A stretch of DNA of 64,000 bases from Luzula sylvatica (lineage: Eukaryota; Streptophyta; Magnoliopsida; Poales; Juncaceae). Below the pieces are notes generated by a model. The model saw only the letters and a list, made by a program, of their open reading frames with translations. It was not told the origin of the DNA and did no database searches. Positions 58,492 through 64,000 of the stretch are shown piece after piece. The DNA lies in NCBI GenBank assembly GCA_946800325.1, contig OX326960.1, positions 21,498,150-21,562,149 on the forward strand, in the 5' to 3' direction. Both the position numbers and the translations under genes were made by a program. Position 1 is the stretch's first letter; the number at the start of each line of letters is the position of its first letter.

Positions 58492-58799
58492 TATGCATTT
58501 ATTAAGCATTCCAATTTTGACGGTATTAATACAAAATTAAAAATTAGGTATTTTCTATAGTTGGTATTTAGTTACAACATGTTCCTATAAAATTTTAAAG
58601 TTTTAAAAATAGTACTTTCCACGTATTAATCTTTAATTTTTATTTTTTTGCTAAAAAATATAAAAATCATATATTTTGTATGTGTTACTTTATTACTATA
58701 TTTTTTTAAAATGCTTGTATTTTGAGTATTTTGAATATTAAAGCACTTGTCACATAATAAATATTGAAGATTCTAAGTTGTTTGTGGTGCGCTCTTTCC
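58492..58799 (+). other. Upstream block of a predicted second GLR gene, part 1
   Basis: Colinear with 22525-22821 and 27538-27590 without the Helitron. It is interrupted at 58799 by Copia-D; the target duplication TTTCC is at 58795-58799. Confidence 0.75.
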
Positions 58800-58960
58800 T
58801 GTTGAATAGTTAATTCATTTTCTTAAATGTGAAGAAATGGAGAATATTCTAGTAGAGGAAATGGAGTTGAGTGTAGAAGGATCATGATAAAGTCAAAGTC
58901 GGTTTGGAGCAAATATAATTATTTAAGTATTAAGATGGAACCATATAGGTGGGTCTCCAA

Positions 58961-60232
58961 GGGGTGTCAATGGTTCGGATACGGTTCGGATAGTGGTCGA
59001 ACCAGATCCAGATCCATATTTTTTTTCGGATACGGATTCGGATACGGAATTACTCGGATCCGGATACGGTTCGGATACTAAACGGATACGGATACGGTTC
59101 GGATATTGTCGGATACGGATACGGATACGGTTTATATTCGGATATTAAAACGGATACTACGATATTGAAATATTAAAAAAAAAAAGATTTGTACATAAAA
59201 CGGATACGGTTTATTTTTAAGATTACAATGGTAATTATCAGTGTTTTAAATTGCGGCGATATTGCGGAAATTGCGGTCTGGAATTTAGAATCGCAATTTC
59301 GCAATGAAATATTGCGGCAAACAGCGTTTTTGCGATATTGCGGAAATTGCGGCGAGATTGCGGCGAAATATCGGTGATATTGCGGATTTATCGGATCAAT
59401 ATTGCGGATTAATTAATGGTATAGATTTTACATCCATTAACAAACAAATATCCAAATCCACTAAACATTAAGATACCCAAATCTATTAATAACCAAGTTA
59501 CCAAACCCATTAAATCAAATAGATATCGGATCCACTTAGATACCCAAATCCATTAAGTAATGCATCCCTTTCCTTCAGAAGAGAGCAACCAAACACAGCT
59601 CGTACACCTTCGTGATTAAAAAAAGAGCCCAAAAGAAGTTGCCGCCTGCCTGCACGGGGCTGCTGTCGCCGGTTTTTGTCTGAAACCGGTGAACCGTCAC
59701 CACCAGGTCGAAGGGAGGAGCCAAAGAAAGCTTCTCTAAGTTTTAATTTCTTCAATTTTGTCTTATTTCTCTCAATTACGGGATTACCTAGGTATTTTTT
59801 TCCTTTTATTTTTGAACGACCAGCAGAGAGCGAGCGAGCAGAAGAGAGGAGCGAGCAGAAGAGCTAGCAGCAGAGAGCGAGCGAGCAGAAGAGAGGAGCG
59901 ACCAGAAGAGCAAGCAGCATAGAGCGAGCGAGCAGAAGAGAGGAGCGACCAGAAGAGCGAGCAGCAGAGAGCGAGCGAGCAGAAGAGAGGAGCGTAGAGA
60001 CCAAGAGAAGGGACTGGTTTTTCTCCCCGCCAAGGTTTTCAGTGTCACACACTTACTATCCGGATCCGGATCCGACTGAAAATAACGTACCAGATCTGAA
60101 TCCGGATCCGAAAATATGGATATGGTTCTGAACCAGATCCGAATGGATCCGGTTTTTTTTTTTCGAATCCGGATATTTTTTCGGATACGGTTCGGGTCGG
60201 TTCGGGCAATATCCACACCATTGACACCCCTA
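58961..60232. mobile_element. hAT element in the Copia-D LTR, GGATACGG type, non-autonomous
   Basis: 1272 bp. The left end is GGGGTGTCAATGG and the right end on the complement is TAGGGGTGTCAATGG. The flanks are the exact 8-bp repeat GTCTCCAA (58953-58960 and 60233-60240). The terminal parts are dense in CGGATACGGTTCGGAT. The middle holds GATATTGCGG repeats (59255-59395), an unrecognised gene-like stretch (59550-59770) and a 47-bp minisatellite. No transposase frame is present. Confidence 0.88.
59821..59994 (+). repeat. Minisatellite, 47-bp unit, about 3.7 copies
   Basis: Units start CAGCAGAGAGCGAGCGAGCA at 59821, 59868, 59915 and 59962, with one or two changes each. The minus-strand frame through it is Ser/Leu/Ala-rich repeat translation, not a gene. 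Confidence 0.9.
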
Positions 60233-60484
60233 GTCTCCAATCTTCTAGCAACTTCATTAAGGCTAGTATAAATAGGGGTGCATGCATAGTTGTATGAGAA
60301 TATAGAAAGAGAAATAGAAAGAGAGAGAGAGTGCGTGAGTTAAATAGAAAGAGAGAGCTAGGATAGTTAGAGTGAGAAAAAAATTTAGAGAGAGAAAGTG
60401 AAAGAGAGCCCTTTTTGTAATAGTAAGTTTTGTTTAATAAAATTAGTGTTTTGAGTGTGAAACCGCTGCGCAAATTTCTATAAG

Positions 60485-60496
60485 TGGTATCAGAGC
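60485..60496 (+). other. Primer-binding site of Copia-D
   Basis: TGGTATCAGAGC, complementary to initiator tRNA-Met, two bases after the LTR end. Confidence 0.9.
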
Positions 60497-60535
60497 GAGC
60501 GAGGTTCGATTAACGGGCGTTTTTCGAAATAGTCG

Positions 60536-63259
60536 ATGGCTTCGAGTGTTGGAGCGAGTTTGGCGCAGTCGATGGTACCCGTATTTACGGGGAATCATTA
60601 TGACGTTTGGAGAATAAAGATGCGAACGTTGTTGTTATCGCAAGGTCTATGGGAGATTGTTGAAACAGGCTATGTTGAACCGTTGCCTGGACAAACTCCG
60701 ACCGATGCGGAAAAAGAAGCGTTGCCGGAGAATCGGGTCAAGAATGCCAGAGCTTTGTTCTTGATCCAACAAGGAGTTTCCGAAAGCCTGTTCTCGCGAA
60801 TAATGGGCGCAACCATGGCGAAAGAGGCATGGAGTATCCTTCAAGAAGAATTTCAAGGGTCCGCGAAGGTGATCGCGGTCAAATTACAGACGCTGCGGAG
60901 GCAGCTTCACAATCTTAATATGAAAGAGACAGAAACGATAAAGGAGTATTTTTCGAGAGTTATTGAGATTGTGAACCAGATGCATACGTATGGCAAAACC
61001 GTTACTGATCAGATGGTAGTAGAGAAAATCTTGATCAGCCTGCCGGAGAAATACGAGTATATCGTGACGGCGATTGAGGAGTCGAAAGATCTCTCCACTC
61101 TGACGGTAAAACAACTGATGAGCTCGTTGGAGTCGCATGAAGAGCGAAAACTACAACGAGAAAGTAGTTCGATTGAAAGTGCTTTTCAATCGAAGCTGAG
61201 TTTCAAACCTCGGTATTATCCGAAGAATCAAGAAGAAGGTGGTTCGCAGAAGAATGACGAGCCAAAGAGAAATTTCCAGAATTCCCAAGAAGAAAAACCA
61301 AGACGGTGGCAGAATACCGATAATTCGAAACGGTGGTGCGCTATCTGCAAAAAGATTAATCATACGACAGAGAACTGTTGGTCGAAGAAGAAAATACAGT
61401 GTTTCAAGTGCCAAAAATTTGGTCATATTGCGAGGGATTGCCGATCTCAAACGGGTAATCGAGCTAATTTTACGGAACAAAAAGAAGATCGAGGAAACAT
61501 GTTCTATACCTGTCACACGGCGAAAGAAGAAAAAGACGACGTATGGTATTTGGATAGCGGGTGCACGAATCACATGACCGGTAAAGAAGAGATATTCCGA
61601 GATATCGACACTTCGTACAAGACTAAGGTTCGTTTGGGTAACGGAGATTTAGTCGAAGCCAAAGGAAAGGGGAGTATCGCTCTTCAAATGAAAAACGGGT
61701 CGAAATTTATGCGAGATGTATTGCTGGTCCCGGATCTGCAGCAAAATTTATTAAGTGTCGGACAACTAATTCAGAACGGTTATGTCGTTCATTTCGAAAA
61801 TAACTACTGCAAGATCTATGATCGGCACAATAAGAATCAAGTGTTGGCGAAAATCGATATGGAGCAGTCAAGGAGTTTTCCCCTGGAGATTAGTTATGCT
61901 CCGCGACTAGCATGGCGAAGTGAGGTGACGAGCGATTCCGGTTTGTGGCATAAGAGATTCGGACACCTGAATTATATGGCGTTAAAGCTGTTAAGAGCAA
62001 AAAGAATGGTGCGAGGGCTTCCGTATATCGAGATAAAGAAGGATACATGCGAAGGATGTATTCTCGGGAAGCAACACCGAGCATCATTTCCAACTGGTGC
62101 TTGGAGAGCTAAGGCACCGCTGGAGTGAGTGCATACCGATATATGCGGAAAGATGCAAACACCGTCGCAAGGGCAAAATTGGTATTTTCTTCTCTTTGTC
62201 GATGATTATTCAAGAATGATGTGGGTTTATTTCTTGAAAGAGAAGTTTGAGGCGTTCGAGACTTTCAAGAAATTTAAAGCTCTTGTTGAAAATGAGAGTG
62301 GCCGAAAAATAAAGACACTTAGGAGTGATCGAGGCGGTGAGTTTACGTCGAAAGAGTTCGACCGATATTGCGAATATAACGGTATTCGTAGACAACTGAC
62401 GGCCGCATATACTCCACAACAAAATGGCGTTGCCGAGAGAAAGAATAGAACGATAGTCGAGATGGCACGTGCGATGTTGAAGGAGAAAGGTATGCCAAAT
62501 TCGTTTTGGGCAGAAGCTGTTGGTACGGCGGTTTATATTCTAAACCGAAGTCCAACACGATCGGTGATGAATCGGACTCCAATTGAAGCATGGCGTGGCG
62601 TGAAACCGTCAGTTCGACACATGAAGGTGTTTGGTTGTATATGTTACGCGCATGTTCCGTCGGAGACAAGGAGGAAGCTTGATGATAAAAGCGAGAAGTG
62701 TATATTCGTCGGATATAGCGATACGACGAAAGGATATCGGCTCTATAATTTGGAGAAGAGAAAGTTGATAATTAGTCGAGATGTCATCTTCGACGAGAAT
62801 TCTTCCTTGAATTGGGAAGAAAATAAGGTGCAAGAAGTAAGAGGAGCACCAACTATTATTTCGTTTGGTGAGCCGAGAATGCCGATTATCGAGCCACATG
62901 GAGAAGGAAGTTCTTCTGGACGAAATGGATCAAGCTCGAGCTCCACTTCAGATTCGAGTCCAAGCCCGAACAGAGAAAGAAGAGAAGAAGAGACAACACC
63001 AAGATGTGTGAGGAGTTTGCGAGATATTTATGAATCTTGCAATTTCTCGGTGGTCGAGCCACAAAGTTTTGTGGAAGCAGAGAAGCACGAAAATTGGATT
63101 AAGGCGATGGAGGATGAAATCCAGATGATTGAGAAAAATAATACGTGGGAGTTGAAGGAACGACCAAAAGATAGAGATGTTATCGATAGACAAGTTTATA
63201 CGAAGCCGCGACATGATCGGCGCATACAAGAAAATGAATTAAGGGGGAGTGTTGAATAG
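60536..63259 (+). pseudogene. Copia-D gag-protease-integrase, one stop, RT-RNase H deleted
   Basis: The frame starts MASSVGASLAQSMVPVF, 50 bp after the primer-binding site. Gag (UBN2 type, YDVWRIKMRTLL) ends with the zinc knuckle CFKCQKFGHIARDC at about residue 300. Protease has WYLDSGCTNHMTG (about 345). The pre-integrase zinc region is LWHKRFGHLN ... CEGCILGKQ. A TGA at 62126-62128 is the only stop. The same frame then gives the integrase core (HTDICG, LRSDRGGEFTSKEF, PQQNGVAERKNRT), so the D, D and E residues are present. It then runs to the start of RT (KAMEDEIQMIEKNNTWELKE). At about 63180 it jumps to a short C-terminal tail ending LRGSVE. It needs RT and RNase H from another element. 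Confidence 0.9.
63241..63249 (+). other. Polypurine tract of Copia-D
   Basis: AAGGGGGAG directly before the 3' LTR, the plus-strand primer site. Confidence 0.85.
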
Positions 63260-63647
63260 TTAATTCATTTTCTTAAATGTGAAGAAATGGAGAATATTCT
63301 AGTAGAGGAAATGGAGTTGAGTGTAGAAGGATCATGATAAAGTCAAAGTCGGTTTGGAGCAAATATAATTATTTAAGTATTAAGATGGAACCATATAGGT
63401 GGGTCTCCAATCTTCTAGCAACTTCATTAAGGCTAGTATAAATAGGGGTGCATGCATAGTTGTATGAGAATATAGAAAGAGAAATAGAAAGAGAGAGTGC
63501 GTGAGTTAAATAGAAAGAGAGAGCTAGGATAGTTAGAGTGAGAAAAAAATTTAGAGAGAGAAAGTGAAAGAGAGTCTTTTTGTAATAGTAAGTTTTGTTT
63601 AATAAAATTAGTGTTTTGAGTGTGAAACCGCTGCGCAAATTTCTACA
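63250..63647 (+). repeat. 3' LTR of Copia-D
   Basis: 398 bp, from TGTTGAATAG to TTTCTACA, uninterrupted. It serves as the reference for the split 5' LTR. It contains TATAAATAGG at about 63437. Confidence 0.95.
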
Positions 63648-64000
63648 TTTCCTTGGAGATTTTTCTGTTCAATGTCAATGTGGCGCTATGCTAATATACG
63701 ATCTATTCAAAGTAAATTGTACGACCAGATTCATCTAGATGATAATTGATAACTTCACTCGTGGAATCATTCGAGGTGAATTTATTTAGCAAGTGAAATC
63801 TTTTGTTTGGCCCGCTACAGAAAAAAAAAACACAGAAATAAACAGGAGTTCTGGCTAAAGTGTATCTAATCACTGGTTCACAATTTCAAAACCACATAAA
63901 TAGTTTCGAGTTACAAACGCGTATCTACTTCACAATTTCGTAATTAAAGTTTTGACTAAAGTTGAGTATAATATCAGAATTACTATTACTATTACTATAA
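63648..64000 (+). promoter_or_regulatory. Proximal upstream region of a predicted second GLR gene
   Basis: After the target duplication, TTGGAGATTTTTCTGTTC ... CTATGCTAATATACGATCTA is colinear with 27585-27615 joined to 37645. CACTGGTTCACAATTT and GTAATTAAAGTTTTGACTAA match 37792-37830. The last bases (AATATCAGAATTACTAT) correspond to 37880-37896, about 45-60 bp before the start codon of the first GLR. The coding part lies outside the window. Confidence 0.7.

Larger units (their letters stand above)
58800..60482 (+). repeat. 5' LTR of Copia-D, split by a hAT
   Basis: The parts are 58800-58960 and 60241-60482, with one target-duplication copy (60233-60240) between. A TATA box, TATAAATAGG, lies at about 60267. 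The primer-binding site follows at 60485. Confidence 0.9.
58800..63647 (+). mobile_element. Copia-D, young LTR retrotransposon lacking RT and RNase H
   Basis: LTRs start TGTTGAATAG and end TTTCTACA (TTTCTATA in the 5' copy). The target duplication TTTCC is exact (58795-58799 and 63648-63652). Apart from an inserted hAT, the two LTRs (403 and 398 bp) differ only by an (AG)2 indel, one CCC/T-type indel near the end and one terminal base. Gag, protease and integrase are readable; RT and RNase H are missing. It is the most recent large insertion in the window. Confidence 0.92.

Noticed and set aside
59806..60240. Minus-strand frame with repeated SARSLLLA motifs resembling a membrane protein
   Set aside because: It is the translation of a 47-bp minisatellite inside a hAT element.

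Overview
The window is plant nuclear DNA, most likely from a eudicot. It holds one apparently complete host gene, a five-exon GLUTAMATE RECEPTOR-LIKE gene (GLR, clade II type, 37940-46292, + strand). Almost everything else is transposable elements, many nested inside each other: Copia LTR retrotransposons with TGGTATCAGAGC primer-binding sites, hAT elements with 8-bp target duplications, Helitrons with CTAG ends, LINE fragments and small TIR elements. No rRNA, tRNA, CRISPR array or prokaryotic operon was seen. Layout. 1-1630: retroposon tail, a dispersed repeat and two hAT-type MITEs. 1631-21310: a Copia nest. A minus-strand element (Copia-B: LTR 1631-1983, RNase H 1984-2490, RT and integrase 12784-14893) was split by a plus-strand element (Copia-A, 2496-12783, 5-bp target duplication TGTTC). 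Copia-A is itself split in its gag by a deleted hAT, and its 3' LTR is interrupted by the 3' half of an inverted sibling. A third, decayed minus-strand Copia (Copia-C, 14894-21310) abuts Copia-B. 21311-22524: part of a gag/LINE-ORF1-like ORF. 22525-37939: the upstream region of the GLR gene, split by two Helitrons (22822-27537 and 27616-37635). The first carries exon-like gene pieces. The second carries a LINE, an intact ZMYM1-like hAT transposase gene (29195-31645) and a 1.7-kb fold-back palindrome. 37940-46292: the GLR gene, with a 5.1-kb first intron full of repeats. 47217-51213: LTR and LINE pieces. 51278-52372: a fragment of a starch branching enzyme I-like gene on the minus strand. 53955-57856: an element with long terminal inverted repeats and a GC-rich cargo. 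58492-64000: a second copy of the GLR upstream region, split by a young Copia element (Copia-D, 58800-63647) that lacks RT and RNase H; its 5' LTR carries a hAT element. How it fits together. The key inference is that 58492-58799 plus 63648-64000 is colinear with 22525-22821 plus 27538-27615 plus 37636-37939. This paralogous upstream block gives the empty-site sequence for both Helitrons and for Copia-D. It also predicts a second GLR gene in the same orientation starting within about 100 bp beyond the right edge. The Copia-A/C family has repeated GTCATGAC palindromes in its LTRs and leader, and one half resembles an as-1/TGA-factor site. Inverted copies of the family sit head to head and could be read as a long hairpin. 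Divergence and similarity statements are by eye; no alignment or database search was run.
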